From PNNG01 sp046291695 (lineage in GTDB: Bacteria > Bacteroidota > Bacteroidia > UBA7662): 64,000 bases of DNA. Positions 1 through 8,023 of the stretch are shown here, in pieces; positions within the stretch are counted from its first letter, which is position 1, and each line of letters begins with the position of its first letter. The notes below the pieces were generated by a model that worked only from the letters and a program-made list of their open reading frames with translations, searched no databases and had not been told where the DNA came from. The stretch lies in assembly GCA_046291695.1 (NCBI GenBank), contig JBKBSO010000001.1:62001-126000 (forward strand). Direction: 5' to 3'. The translations under genes and the position numbers were made by a program.

Positions 1-23
1 TACGAACAGGCAGCACCTCTACA

Positions 24-410
24 TCATGGCAGAAACCTGTCTGTTACATCGGGCGAGGGCAGAGGGCAGTGGTCTAATTTTCCAAAAAGACGGTAGCGGT
101 GCTTGGCTATAAGTCGGTACAGCGCATTTCGAACTAAGCTGGGTACCAGCCAAAAAACCTGGCTCAACCACCAAATGCCACCTAAAGAACGTAGCATGTA
201 TAAAACAGCTTCCGATTCGCAATACAATCGGTTGTTGTTCCACAGAATCACCGAATCGGGTTGGGCCTTGCCAAGCTGCAGCTTTGAAGCAAAGTCTGAA
301 TCGAGCGTGGCAAAACGAAAAAGCCGCTTGTGATCGTGGCGGAGCAGAAATTGCACCGACCAGTGACACAAACGGCAATGTCCGTCGAATAGAACTACAG
401 GTTCACTCAT
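24..410 (-). CDS. DCC-family thiol-disulfide oxidoreductase-like protein (DUF393)
   Basis: A 128-residue protein with the family signature near the N-terminus: DGHCRLC at residues 9-15, giving a CxxC pair (C12, C15) after a hydrophobic beta-strand. The family is named for its conserved D-C-C residues and is predicted to have a thioredoxin-like fold; substrates are generally unknown. The length is normal for the family and there is no signal peptide, so it is probably cytoplasmic. Its ATG overlaps the TGA of the upstream DUF349 gene in an ATGA arrangement (407-410), so the two are probably translationally coupled. Family assignment is firm, function open. Confidence 0.85.
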   Translation of the reverse strand: MSEPVVLFDGHCRLCHWSVQFLLRHDHKRLFRFATLDSDFASKLQLGKAQPDSVILWNNNRLYCESEAVLYMLRSLGGIWWLSQVFWLVPSLVRNALYRLIAKHRYRLFGKLDHCPLPSPDVTDRFLP

Positions 411-2626
411 GCGTCGCGAAGGAGCAACAGCTTTTGGTTGAGCTGCTCAATCTCATTACGCGCTTTTTCGATTTTTTGTTCAATCTCTTTTTTGAGCATA
501 TCGGCATTCTTCGATTGTGCAAAGAATCCCATATTATTCTCCCATAAGAGAATGTCGTTTTTGAGGTGACTGATGCGGGTCTGAATCTGGAATTGTTCTT
601 TACGCAAGGCTTTGTCGCTATCCTTGCCCGATTTCAGCGTCTCAATTTTATTTTGGAAATTAAGCTTGGTTTTTTCGTTTTGCGAAATTTTCAAGCTGTC
701 AAAATGCGCATTTAAGGCTTTGCGGTAGCGCTCGTTAACATCGGCTTTTTGCTTGATCGGAATAAAGCCAATCTCCATCCATTTCCGTTGAAAATCTTTG
801 AGCGCATCCAAATCATCTTTCTGATTCCCGCTGCCAGTAAACTGCTCTATACTTTCAATGAGCTCCAGCTTCGCTTTAAGATTGTCTTCTTGTCGCGATT
901 CCTGACTGCCAAAATGCTCGTTTTTACTTGTAAAAAAATGGTCGCAAGCCTGACGGAAGCGGTTCCAGATTTTATCACTTTGTTTGCGATTCACCGGCCC
1001 TATTTTTTTCCAAGCTTTTTGTAGGGCGATGATGGCATCAGTAGTGGCTTTCCAATCCTCGCTGTGCATCAGTGACTCGGCTTGTTCGCATAGGGCCTCT
1101 TTGGCCCGCATATTATCAATTTGTTCAGTACGAACATTGCGATAGAACAAATTTTTGTCGGTATAAAACTTATCAACTGAAGCCTTAAAGCGACGCCAAA
1201 TGGTTGTATTCTGCGCTTTTGGTGCAAATCCTATGCTTTTCCAAATGGACTGAATTTTTTCAATTTCTTCATTCAGTTTCGACCAGCCCTGATGGTCTTT
1301 TGGACTGTTTTCGAGCATTTGTTCAAGTTGAACACAGAGGGCTTCCTTTTTTTCGAGATTGATGCCACGTTCTTCGTCTAATTGCTGAAAATAAGATTTA
1401 CGCTTATCATAAACTTTATCTGAAGCCGCCTTGAAGCGTTCCCAAATGCTTTCTTTTTGCTCGCGAGGAACAGGGCCTAAGGCTTTCCATTGTTCGTGCA
1501 AGCCATTCAACTGCTCAATAGCCAATTTGATGCTGTTTTCGAGCAATAGCTCTTCGGCTTTTTCGCAAAGTTCAATTTTGCCTTCGAGGTTCTTCTGAAG
1601 GTCCAACTCCTTAAGTTCACGGTTAATCCTAAGGTTATCGTAGAACTTATCGATAAGGAAATGGTACTTCTGCCATTGCTCGTTGCGATGGGCTGGTGGC
1701 ACCGGCCCGGTATCTTTCCACTGCTGCTGTATAGTCCGCAACTTGTCGATATCGGTGATTCCTTTTGTTTCTTCGTCTTCAATCAACTGATGAAGCTCTT
1801 CAAGCAGCTGTTGCTTAACGCGGTAATTGTCGAGCAATCCCTGTTCGCGGCTTTCGCGCTCTTTGGCCCGACGCTGATTGTATTTGGTATTGGTTTCGAG
1901 AAATAGCAAATGAAGGGGAGAAGGTACCGGGGCAAAATCTTCCTCCTTGTTACCGGCTTCCAGAAAGGCCGCTAGCTTGGTGCTGCGTTCATTTTCATAA
2001 AAGTGATCAAGAAGCCCTCGCAAAATATTCATTTTAGAACGCACTTCCGAAAGCTTGTCGGCTTTTGAAGTCTGCACAAAGAGTTCAATCAACTCTTCTT
2101 CCGACATATTGGCATAGGTGGCCTCGTCGTGCTCCTCGTCATGCGACTCTTCACTTTCTTCTTCTTCCTCCTCCGCCGGACCAGCTACTGCTTCAGCTAC
2201 AGGGCTTGCCGCTTCTGCAGCATCCTCTTGGGCAACGTTAGCTGCTTCGGCTGCTTCTTCCACAGCTTCTACTTCAGGGCTTGTCGCTTCGATAACGGCC
2301 GCTTGGCTATCAGCGGTAGATGCTTCGGCTGCTTCTTCCACAGCTTCTACTTCAGGGCTTGTCGCTTCGATAACGTCCGCTTGGCTATCAGCGGTAGGTG
2401 CTTCGACTGCTTCTTCCACAGCTTCAGCTTTTGGCTTTGTAGCTTCAGCTACTTCCTCTTGGCTATCAGGGGTGGATGCCTTGTTTACTTCTGCCACAGT
2501 TTCGGCCTTTTCGGCTGTTTCTTCCGGCTGTTGGGCCGTTTCGTCGGTGGTCTCGAATTCAGTTGAAGCTTTTTTGTCTGCTTCAAGTCCTTCGGATGTG
2601 TTTTCTTTGTGCTCTTGATTAATCAT
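407..2626 (-). CDS. DUF349 repeat protein with acidic Ala/Glu-rich N-terminal region
   Basis: A 739-residue protein. Roughly residues 1-165 are low-complexity Glu/Ala/Val/Thr/Ser-rich, including 26-residue tandem repeats. The remainder is helical and holds five DUF349 units, each marked by a W-K-x-I/L-G-x-x-P core (for example WKDTGPVPP, WKALGPVPR, WKSIGFAPK, WKKIGPVNR, WMEIGFIPI) followed by a basic helix containing W/F-R-x-F/Y. The C-terminal 80 residues look like a coiled coil. DUF349 proteins of this size are common in Bacteroidota and have no established biochemical role. ATG start at 2626; divergent from the HMG-CoA lyase gene. Function unknown; the disordered acidic N-terminus looks lineage-specific. 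Confidence 0.9.
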   Translation of the reverse strand: MINQEHKENTSEGLEADKKASTEFETTDETAQQPEETAEKAETVAEVNKASTPDSQEEVAEATKPKAEAVEEAVEAPTADSQADVIEATSPEVEAVEEAAEASTADSQAAVIEATSPEVEAVEEAAEAANVAQEDAAEAASPVAEAVAGPAEEEEEESEESHDEEHDEATYANMSEEELIELFVQTSKADKLSEVRSKMNILRGLLDHFYENERSTKLAAFLEAGNKEEDFAPVPSPLHLLFLETNTKYNQRRAKERESREQGLLDNYRVKQQLLEELHQLIEDEETKGITDIDKLRTIQQQWKDTGPVPPAHRNEQWQKYHFLIDKFYDNLRINRELKELDLQKNLEGKIELCEKAEELLLENSIKLAIEQLNGLHEQWKALGPVPREQKESIWERFKAASDKVYDKRKSYFQQLDEERGINLEKKEALCVQLEQMLENSPKDHQGWSKLNEEIEKIQSIWKSIGFAPKAQNTTIWRRFKASVDKFYTDKNLFYRNVRTEQIDNMRAKEALCEQAESLMHSEDWKATTDAIIALQKAWKKIGPVNRKQSDKIWNRFRQACDHFFTSKNEHFGSQESRQEDNLKAKLELIESIEQFTGSGNQKDDLDALKDFQRKWMEIGFIPIKQKADVNERYRKALNAHFDSLKISQNEKTKLNFQNKIETLKSGKDSDKALRKEQFQIQTRISHLKNDILLWENNMGFFAQSKNADMLKKEIEQKIEKARNEIEQLNQKLLLLRDA
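2249..2482. repeat. 78-bp in-frame tandem repeats in the DUF349 gene
   Basis: Two adjacent 78-bp units (2249-2326 and 2327-2404) differ at only a few positions, and a third, more diverged unit follows at 2405-2482. 78 bp is 26 codons, so the repeat preserves the frame and encodes an acidic segment containing TADSQA and ATSPEVEAVEEA. The near-identity of the first two copies suggests recent slippage or unequal exchange and predicts length variation among relatives. Confidence 0.8.
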
Positions 2627-2714
2627 TGAGTATGCGCTTAATGCGGTGTTTTTTCAAAAAACGCTGAAAATTACGACGATTTAGGCCAATCTCAAAGCTA
2701 ATCAAAGGATTTAG

Positions 2715-3614
2715 ATGTCAAGCTTAAGTAAATTAATGATGACAGCAGCTGCACAACCGCTCCAACTGATTGAATGTCCGCGTGATGCCATGCAAGGCAT
2801 ACACGAATTTATTCCCACCGATCTTAAGGTCGAATACCTGAATCTGCTGCTTGAGGTAGGTTTCGATGTACTTGACTTTGGCAGCTTTGTTTCGCCCAAA
2901 GCCATCCCGCAATTGCGCGATACGGTGGAGGTGCTTGACCGTTTGGTGTTTGAAGACAGCCGGACTTCTTTGCTGGCCATTGTAGCTAATCAGCGCGGGG
3001 CGGAATCGGCGGTGTTATACGATCGCATTCGGTATCTCGGCTTCCCGTTTTCGGTGAGTGAAGAATTTCAACTACGCAATACCAACAAAACCATAGCCCA
3101 GTCATTTGATCAAGTACAGCAGATGCAGGAGCTTTGCATCAAAATGGGCAAAGAGCTGGTGGTTTACCTGTCGATGGGTTTTGGTAATCCCTATGGAGAA
3201 GCCTACAGTCCCGAAATTGTTGCGAATTGGGTCGAAAAGCTGGCCGGTATTGAGGTCAAAATCATGTCGTTAAGTGATACGGTGGGGGTTTCTACACCAG
3301 AAAGCATTCGAGCGCTCTATGCACACCTTACACCTTTATATCCTGCGATAAGCTTTGGGGTGCATCTGCATTCTCATCCGTCTAGTCGCGATGAAAAAAT
3401 TGTAGCAGCTTGGGAAAGTGGCTGCCGCAGGTTCGATGGGGCCCTGCTGGGCTTTGGCGGATGCCCCATGGCCAACGACGATATGGTAGGTAATATGGCC
3501 ACCGAAAACCTGATTGCCTTTTGTAAAAAGAAAAGGATACCACTTAAGCTGAATATTGATAAACTACACGAAGCCCAATGGCTAGCAACAGGTATTTTCA
3601 GTAAATACCACTAA
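2715..3614 (+). CDS. hydroxymethylglutaryl-CoA lyase
   Basis: A 299-residue TIM-barrel lyase of the HMGL-like family that cleaves HMG-CoA to acetoacetate and acetyl-CoA, the last step of leucine degradation. Visible signatures are ECPRDAMQG at 20-28 (the R-D of the family's catalytic motif), HLHSH at 217-221 (metal-ligand HxH), the flexible-loop cysteine in GGCPMA (C250) and a downstream GNMATEN containing the metal-binding Asn. Length matches bacterial homologues. It stands alone between the divergent DUF349 gene and a small ORF. A fused 2-oxoacid dehydrogenase E1 at 29.3-31.7 kb would supply upstream steps of the same route. Confidence 0.9.
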   Translation: MSSLSKLMMTAAAQPLQLIECPRDAMQGIHEFIPTDLKVEYLNLLLEVGFDVLDFGSFVSPKAIPQLRDTVEVLDRLVFEDSRTSLLAIVANQRGAESAVLYDRIRYLGFPFSVSEEFQLRNTNKTIAQSFDQVQQMQELCIKMGKELVVYLSMGFGNPYGEAYSPEIVANWVEKLAGIEVKIMSLSDTVGVSTPESIRALYAHLTPLYPAISFGVHLHSHPSSRDEKIVAAWESGCRRFDGALLGFGGCPMANDDMVGNMATENLIAFCKKKRIPLKLNIDKLHEAQWLATGIFSKYH

Positions 3615-3658
3615 GGAGACGCAATAGGCTAATTGTTTGACCTACGAAGTTTAGGAGC

Positions 3659-3844
3659 ATGCATGGTATAGGGGCGAATTTTGCCGCCTCATTCAGCCGT
3701 CATGAAAAAGTGATCTTTTACTTGGGGATTAGCCTCATCACCTTGCTCATTGCTTTTGCGCTATGTTCAATGAGTTTTGCATTTAAACATCAACCCGATT
3801 TTTGTTTTTTTATCGAAGATGAGACCTGTTCGCTTTCCGAATAG
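3659..3844 (+). CDS. possible small membrane protein (unrecognised)
   Basis: A 61-residue ORF in the 331-base stretch between HMG-CoA lyase and the cytochrome gene. It holds one hydrophobic helix at about residues 19-40 (FYLGISLITLLIAFALCSM), a basic N-terminal side and an acidic Cys-containing tail. AGGAG lies only one base before the ATG, too close for a good Shine-Dalgarno. No family is recognised. It could be a genuine single-pass peptide or a chance ORF. Confidence 0.3.
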   Translation: MHGIGANFAASFSRHEKVIFYLGISLITLLIAFALCSMSFAFKHQPDFCFFIEDETCSLSE

Positions 3845-3918
3845 CTAAACTATTCAAGCATGTCGTTGAAAGACAATAAGTTTGCGCATTAAGAAAATAT
3901 TAATATATTTAGGGTACC

Positions 3919-3926
3919 TACTTTTG
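3919..3926 (+). promoter_or_regulatory. -7 box (TACTTTTG) upstream of diheme cytochrome c
   Basis: Matches the Bacteroidota -7 consensus TAnnTTTG, 19 bases before the ATG at 3946. No TTG is visible at the expected upstream distance. Confidence 0.5.
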
Positions 3927-3945
3927 CCAAACTAAACACACAGTC

Positions 3946-4821
3946 ATGAAAAAGTTTTTAACATGGATAGGCATGGGCCTGTCGGTGCTGCTTTTGGTGC
4001 TGCTTTCTGCGGTACTCATTATTAATTTGAAATTTAATAGCAAAAAGGAAAAGTCCTTTGCCCTTCCCGAAATTGAAAGCTGGGAGATTGATCGTTCAGA
4101 CACGAGTGTGGAGCTCGGTGGACGCCTGAGTGTATTCCGTGGCTGTGCCGATTGCCATGGTGCCAATCTTGGGGGCAAGTTATTTCTCGACGACCCCATG
4201 ATAGGTAAGATTTATACCCCTAATATCACCCGAGGAAAAGGTGGTTTGCCTGCTGATTGGTCAACAACCGATTGGGTTCGTGCGCTGAAACATGGGGTTA
4301 AACGCGATGGTAAAAGTTTATTGATTATGCCATCATACGAAACTACGCATATGAGCAGGCAGGATATGGGGGCTGTTATCGCTTATATCGAACAGGTTCA
4401 GCCGGTAGATGCTGAGTGGGGCGAAACTGAAATGAAGCCGCTGGGTAAATTGCTGGCCTTACTCGATGAATTGCCCACTTTTATTGCCGAAAAGATCGAC
4501 CATACCGCTAAACTTGTTCCGGCCATGGAAGTCGGACCTACCGCTGCCTATGGCGAATATCTGGCGGTGACGTGTACAGGTTGTCATCGCACCGACTTTA
4601 GAGGAGGAAAACACCCGGTACCCGGCTTGCCTGATGTCACAAATATTACAGGCCACGGTGAATTGGCTAATTACCGTTTTGCTGATTTTAAACTTGCCTT
4701 AACTACAGGCAAGCGACCCAATGGAAGCAGTATGAATGCCGAAGCCATGCCTTGGCCCATGCTTACTGTGCTAAACGATGTTGAACTTGAAGCGCTTTTT
4801 ATCTATTTAAAAAGTCTTTAA
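3946..4821 (+). CDS. membrane-anchored diheme cytochrome c
   Basis: A 291-residue protein with an N-terminal membrane segment (about residues 8-28, LVLLSAVLIINL) that anchors it on the periplasmic face. Two heme c attachment motifs are present: CADCH at 67-71 and CTGCH at 210-214, each followed by a cytochrome c-like domain, with Met residues in the second half of each domain as candidate sixth ligands. It is probably an electron-transfer subunit or soluble-domain partner of a periplasmic dehydrogenase. The convergent alcohol dehydrogenase next to it is cytoplasmic in type and is not an obvious partner. The stop abuts the end of that gene with no spacer and no terminator. Confidence 0.85.
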   Translation: MKKFLTWIGMGLSVLLLVLLSAVLIINLKFNSKKEKSFALPEIESWEIDRSDTSVELGGRLSVFRGCADCHGANLGGKLFLDDPMIGKIYTPNITRGKGGLPADWSTTDWVRALKHGVKRDGKSLLIMPSYETTHMSRQDMGAVIAYIEQVQPVDAEWGETEMKPLGKLLALLDELPTFIAEKIDHTAKLVPAMEVGPTAAYGEYLAVTCTGCHRTDFRGGKHPVPGLPDVTNITGHGELANYRFADFKLALTTGKRPNGSSMNAEAMPWPMLTVLNDVELEALFIYLKSL

Positions 4822-5967
4822 TCAGGCCATCCACTGCAATAAAGCGCGGTAATCGGCTTCCTGCATATCGAAATATGTTCCCCTGACTTTGTTCGCTATT
4901 AGTGTTTCGAGGATCAGGGGATGTTCATTTTCTCCTATGCCCACTTGCGACAAGCGCTTGGGTGTGCCAAGCTGATCGTAAAAGGATTCAAGTGCTACAA
5001 TGAAGTCTTGTCCGTTTTTGTCTTGCCCCAACACCCGTTTGGCTAAAAAATCCATTTTATCGGCTATCTGCCCATAAAAATGCCGCATCCAGGCAGGGTA
5101 AATAATCGATAGGCCTGCGCCATGCGCAATGTCGTAAAGCACGCTCAACACATGTTCGAATGCATGGACACCAAAATCACCATTACGTTTTCCGGCATTG
5201 AGAGAACCATTGAGTGCCACGGTCGACAACCACAAGATGTTGGCACGGGCGTCGTAATTTTCGGGTTCAGCAATCACCTTGGGGCCGTACTGCATGGCCA
5301 GTTTGATGATATCGGTGGCCAGGTGGTCAGAAAGGGGTGACTCATCGGTGCTGAAGTAGAGTTCAAAAGTGTGTGCCATCAAATCAGCAACCCCGTATGC
5401 AGTATAGTTGGCAGGCACGCTGAAGGTGTACACTGGGTCGAGGTAACTTACACGCGGATAGAGTAATTCATTGCCCCAACCGCGTTTGTGACGGTTGACG
5501 GTATCTTGAAGCACGGTAAAACGATTCATTTCGGTGCCTGTGGCAGCTAAAGTGAGTACCACCAGCAGCGGCAGGGCTTTTTCGGGTTTAATGCCTTTGC
5601 CACTGTAAAAATCCCAAACCGAGCCGGGGTGATAAAAGCCACCGGCCACGGCTTTGGCGGTATCTATCACCGAACCGCCACCCACAGCAATAACCATATC
5701 TGCACCCAAGTTTCGTGCTGCCGCCACGGCAGCATCGGCATCTTGATATTCGGGATTCGATTTAATGCCTTCGAAAAGTTCGTGCTCGATCCCGGCCTTG
5801 TGCAGGGCATCGGTGACCTGATTGAGCACCCCATTATGCTTTACCGAACCCTTACCAATGATGACGAGTGCCTTTTTTCCCAAGGTAGCAGCGTCATTTC
5901 CAATGGCTGAAGCGCAATTACGGCCAAATTGCAATCGGGTGGGGTTATAAACTGAGAAATTTTCCAT
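4822..5967 (-). CDS. iron-containing alcohol dehydrogenase (YqhD/butanol dehydrogenase type)
   Basis: A 381-residue type III alcohol dehydrogenase. The nucleotide-binding glycine loop is AVGGGSVIDTAKA at about 94-106. Metal-ligand positions are visible in the DLMAHTFE and HAFEHVLS stretches and in the downstream DIAHGAGLS. The N-terminal FSVYNPTRLQFG is typical of the NADPH-dependent YqhD/BDH group that reduces aldehydes. Substrate cannot be told from sequence. It is convergent with the cytochrome gene and divergent from the queuosine-precursor transporter. Confidence 0.88.
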   Translation of the reverse strand: MENFSVYNPTRLQFGRNCASAIGNDAATLGKKALVIIGKGSVKHNGVLNQVTDALHKAGIEHELFEGIKSNPEYQDADAAVAAARNLGADMVIAVGGGSVIDTAKAVAGGFYHPGSVWDFYSGKGIKPEKALPLLVVLTLAATGTEMNRFTVLQDTVNRHKRGWGNELLYPRVSYLDPVYTFSVPANYTAYGVADLMAHTFELYFSTDESPLSDHLATDIIKLAMQYGPKVIAEPENYDARANILWLSTVALNGSLNAGKRNGDFGVHAFEHVLSVLYDIAHGAGLSIIYPAWMRHFYGQIADKMDFLAKRVLGQDKNGQDFIVALESFYDQLGTPKRLSQVGIGENEHPLILETLIANKVRGTYFDMQEADYRALLQWMA

Positions 5968-6026
5968 GAAACTTTGGTGGATTTGATTGTTTATACATTT
6001 TTACACCCAAAGAACCGAAAAAGTTT

Positions 6027-6830
6027 ATGTCTCTGCTAAAAAGTATGCAGCAATGGCACCCCAAAAAGGTGTATCTCTTCCTCGTTTTGGGAGGTTTTTT
6101 TATTGCCAACGCCTTATTGGCCGAATTTATTGGGGTTAAGATTTTTTCGCTCGAGCGTACTTTGGGCTTTGAGCCATTGCGCATGCAACTGCTGGGGTTC
6201 GAAGATTTGGGTTTTAACCTAACAGCCGGGGTGCTCTTGTGGCCGGTGGTGTTTATCATGACCGACATCATCAACGAATACTACGGTATGCGTGGGGTGC
6301 GGCTATTTAGCTTTTTTGCAGCCGTGCTAATCGCCTATGCTTTTCTGATGGTCTTTATGTCAATTGGCTTGGTTCCTGCTGATTTTTGGCTGAATTACCG
6401 GCAAGAGCAGGGGGTGCCCAATATGCAATCGGCTTTTCAAGCCATTTTTGGCCAGGGATTGTGGATCATTTCGGGCTCCTTGGTGGCCTTTTTAGTCGGA
6501 CAATTAGTTGATGTGCTGGTATTTCATCGGGTAAAAAGCATTACAGGTGAACGCTTTATCTGGTTACGCGCCACTGGCTCAACCTTGGTGTCGCAATTTA
6601 TAGACTCTTTTGTGGTGTTATTCATTGCATTTTACCTCGGTGCCGATTGGTCGTTAAAACTGGTGTTGGGGATTGGCTTGGTTAATTATATGTACAAATT
6701 TACGGCAGCCATACTACTCACACCACTTATTTATCTAGGACATTTCCTGATTGACCGCTACTTGGGTGAAGAGCTTTCTAAAAAAATGCGGGAAGAAGCC
6801 CATGCCAACAGGGCACTTGCTTCGGTATAA
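6027..6830 (+). CDS. queuosine precursor transporter (YhhQ family)
   Basis: A 267-residue integral membrane protein with about six hydrophobic segments. The YhhQ/DUF165 pattern is visible: ANALLAEFIGVK in the first helix, WPVVFIMTDIINEYYG after the second, and the Q-F-I-D-S-F-V-V-L segment near residue 190. Family members import queuine or its precursors such as preQ0/preQ1 for tRNA modification. A 7-carboxy-7-deazaguanine synthase at about 43 kb shows that de novo synthesis is probably also present. The DUF6580 membrane gene follows 34 bases later. Confidence 0.9.
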   Translation: MSLLKSMQQWHPKKVYLFLVLGGFFIANALLAEFIGVKIFSLERTLGFEPLRMQLLGFEDLGFNLTAGVLLWPVVFIMTDIINEYYGMRGVRLFSFFAAVLIAYAFLMVFMSIGLVPADFWLNYRQEQGVPNMQSAFQAIFGQGLWIISGSLVAFLVGQLVDVLVFHRVKSITGERFIWLRATGSTLVSQFIDSFVVLFIAFYLGADWSLKLVLGIGLVNYMYKFTAAILLTPLIYLGHFLIDRYLGEELSKKMREEAHANRALASV

Positions 6831-6843
6831 TTCCTTATTTTTG
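6817..6843 (+). promoter_or_regulatory. promoter for the DUF6580 gene
   Basis: TTG at 6817-6819, a 16-base spacer and TATTTTTG at 6836-6843 (TAnnTTTG), ending 21 bases before the ATG at 6865. It overlaps the 3' end of the transporter gene, so the DUF6580 gene may be transcribed on its own as well as by read-through. Confidence 0.55.
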
Positions 6844-6864
6844 ACCGCAGATCCAAAAAACGAT

Positions 6865-7410
6865 ATGAAAATTAACAAACACATACTTATCAGCGCCTTG
6901 ATTTTGGTGGCTGTTCTTACCCGTTTAATGCCGCATCCGGTGAATTTTGGCCCTATGGCTGCGATTGCCCTTTTTGCCGGTTCACGCATGGGAAGCCGTT
7001 GGATGGCTGCAATGGCAGTAATTTTAGCAGCAACCGTGAGCGACTTATTGGTAAATGCTTTGATTTACGATTATTTTAGTTTGAGCTATTTTGTGCAAGG
7101 AGGTACGTTGGCCATTTATGCCTGTTACCTCTTGTTTATGTATATGGGCTCGGGCATCAAACAAGTAAGCATTCCCGCTGTGGGCGGCCGTGCCTTGCTC
7201 AGCTCGGTGATTTTCTTTGCGGCTACCAACTTAATGGTGTGGTTGGGAAGCGGCATGTATAGCAACGATTTACCTGGACTGCTACAGTGTTATACCATGG
7301 CTTTACCTTTCTTCCAAAACACCATTGCTGGCGATTTGTTGTACAGCGCTGCCTTGTTTGGTACATTGGCCTATGTAGAAAAGCAACAGCCTGTCTGGTT
7401 GAAGGCCTAA
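6865..7410 (+). CDS. DUF6580-family integral membrane protein
   Basis: A 181-residue polytopic membrane protein with five to six hydrophobic helices. The N-terminal pattern LTRLMPHPVNFGPMAAIALF and the later TFAFF-like SSVIFFAATNLMVWL fit the DUF6580 family. The overall plan resembles small substrate-binding (S-component-like) or transporter membrane proteins; this is inference. The reading frame extends 38 codons upstream into the transporter gene, but the ATG at 6865 follows a promoter box and starts a proper membrane-protein N-terminus. It ends just before a strong terminator. Confidence 0.8.
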   Translation: MKINKHILISALILVAVLTRLMPHPVNFGPMAAIALFAGSRMGSRWMAAMAVILAATVSDLLVNALIYDYFSLSYFVQGGTLAIYACYLLFMYMGSGIKQVSIPAVGGRALLSSVIFFAATNLMVWLGSGMYSNDLPGLLQCYTMALPFFQNTIAGDLLYSAALFGTLAYVEKQQPVWLKA

Positions 7411-7429
7411 GGTCTTAAGCACGAAAGAA

Positions 7430-7461
7430 AGCCCCGTTTCACACAGAAACGGGGCTTTTTT
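7430..7461 (+). terminator. intrinsic terminator after DUF6580 gene
   Basis: An 11-bp stem (AGCCCCGTTTC / GAAACGGGGCT) with a short loop, followed by a T run at 7456-7461. The group II intron relic begins three bases after the T run. Confidence 0.9.
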
Positions 7462-7463
7462 AG

Positions 7464-7955
7464 GTGTGCCGTGCCTGGCAATTTACTAGTTGGTGCAAGT
7501 CCACTGTGGAGGTAGGTAATCGCCAACCACTAGCTTAAGGCAAGGGTATCTAGCCTGAGATAGCATCTGAACAAAGCTGGTGGCAAAACCTTGCCCCGAG
7601 TGACACGAACCTTATTGAAGACGGTAGATGAGTGGTACAGACGAAGGCTTAGCATGGTCATTTGGAAACTATGGAAACGAATAAAGACCAGACTGACGAA
7701 TCTAATCAAGCTTGGAGTAAAGAAATCCAAGGCTTGGGAATGGGCGAACTCAAGGAAGGGCTACTGGCGCTTGTCCACTAGCCATATACTTAAAACATCC
7801 ATCACCACGGAGACTGCATCAAGCAGGATTTATATTTTTTTCCGACCAATACCTAAAGGTTAGAATCAAAACTTAAAGAGCCGCCGTATACCGAAAGGTA
7901 CATACGGTGGTGTGAGAAGACAGGTAGGGAAATAATCCCTACCTTCCTACTCGAT
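7464..7955 (+). mobile_element. degenerate group II intron, internally deleted
   Basis: The 5' end GTGTGCC at 7464 matches the group II GUGYG start and is followed by domain I-like sequence containing TGGTGCAAGTCCAC. The 3' end carries a recognisable domain V at about 7877-7914: CCGCCGTA paired with TACGGTGG, a 2-nt bulge, and an upper stem closed by a GAAA tetraloop. A domain VI hairpin follows (GGTAGGGA...TCCCTACC at 7923-7943), and the element ends CTACTCGAT at 7955 (AY end). Between them is only the C-terminal end of the intron reverse transcriptase. At 492 bases, against roughly 2-3 kb for a complete element, most of the ORF and of domains I-IV are gone. It lies directly after one intrinsic terminator and before the oppositely oriented icd terminator. 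Confidence 0.85.
7591..7876 (+). pseudogene. remnant of group II intron reverse transcriptase/maturase (C-terminal part, frameshifted)
   Basis: The reading frame from 7591 contains WYRRRLSMVIWKLWKR, TNLIKLGVKKSKAWEW and SRKGYWRLS, the maturase/X-domain end of LtrA-type proteins. Homology in this frame stops near 7813. It resumes one frame over at 7814 with LHQAGFIFFSDQYLKVR and a TAA at 7874-7876, matching how such proteins normally end. So the fragment is both truncated (all RT palm/finger domains missing) and frameshifted, and cannot encode a working enzyme. Confidence 0.8.
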
Positions 7956-7971
7956 TAGGGCTAAAAACGAA

Positions 7972-8001
7972 AAGCCCCATCAACTTGAGCTGGTGGGGCC
8001 T
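7972..8001 (-). terminator. intrinsic terminator of icd
   Basis: Read on the minus strand, GCCCCACCAGC and GTTGATGGGGC form a stem with a short loop (one or two wobble or mismatched positions), followed by TTTTCGTTTT. It sits 23 bases after the icd stop codon and just outside the 3' end of the intron relic. Confidence 0.8.
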
Positions 8002-8023
8002 GATATTGCGGGTAGTTGATGTA

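Noticed and set aside
2118..2618. 166-codon Ser/Ala-rich open frame on the plus strand
   Set aside because: Antisense shadow of the low-complexity Glu/Ala-rich N-terminus of the DUF349 gene; composition follows from the repeat.
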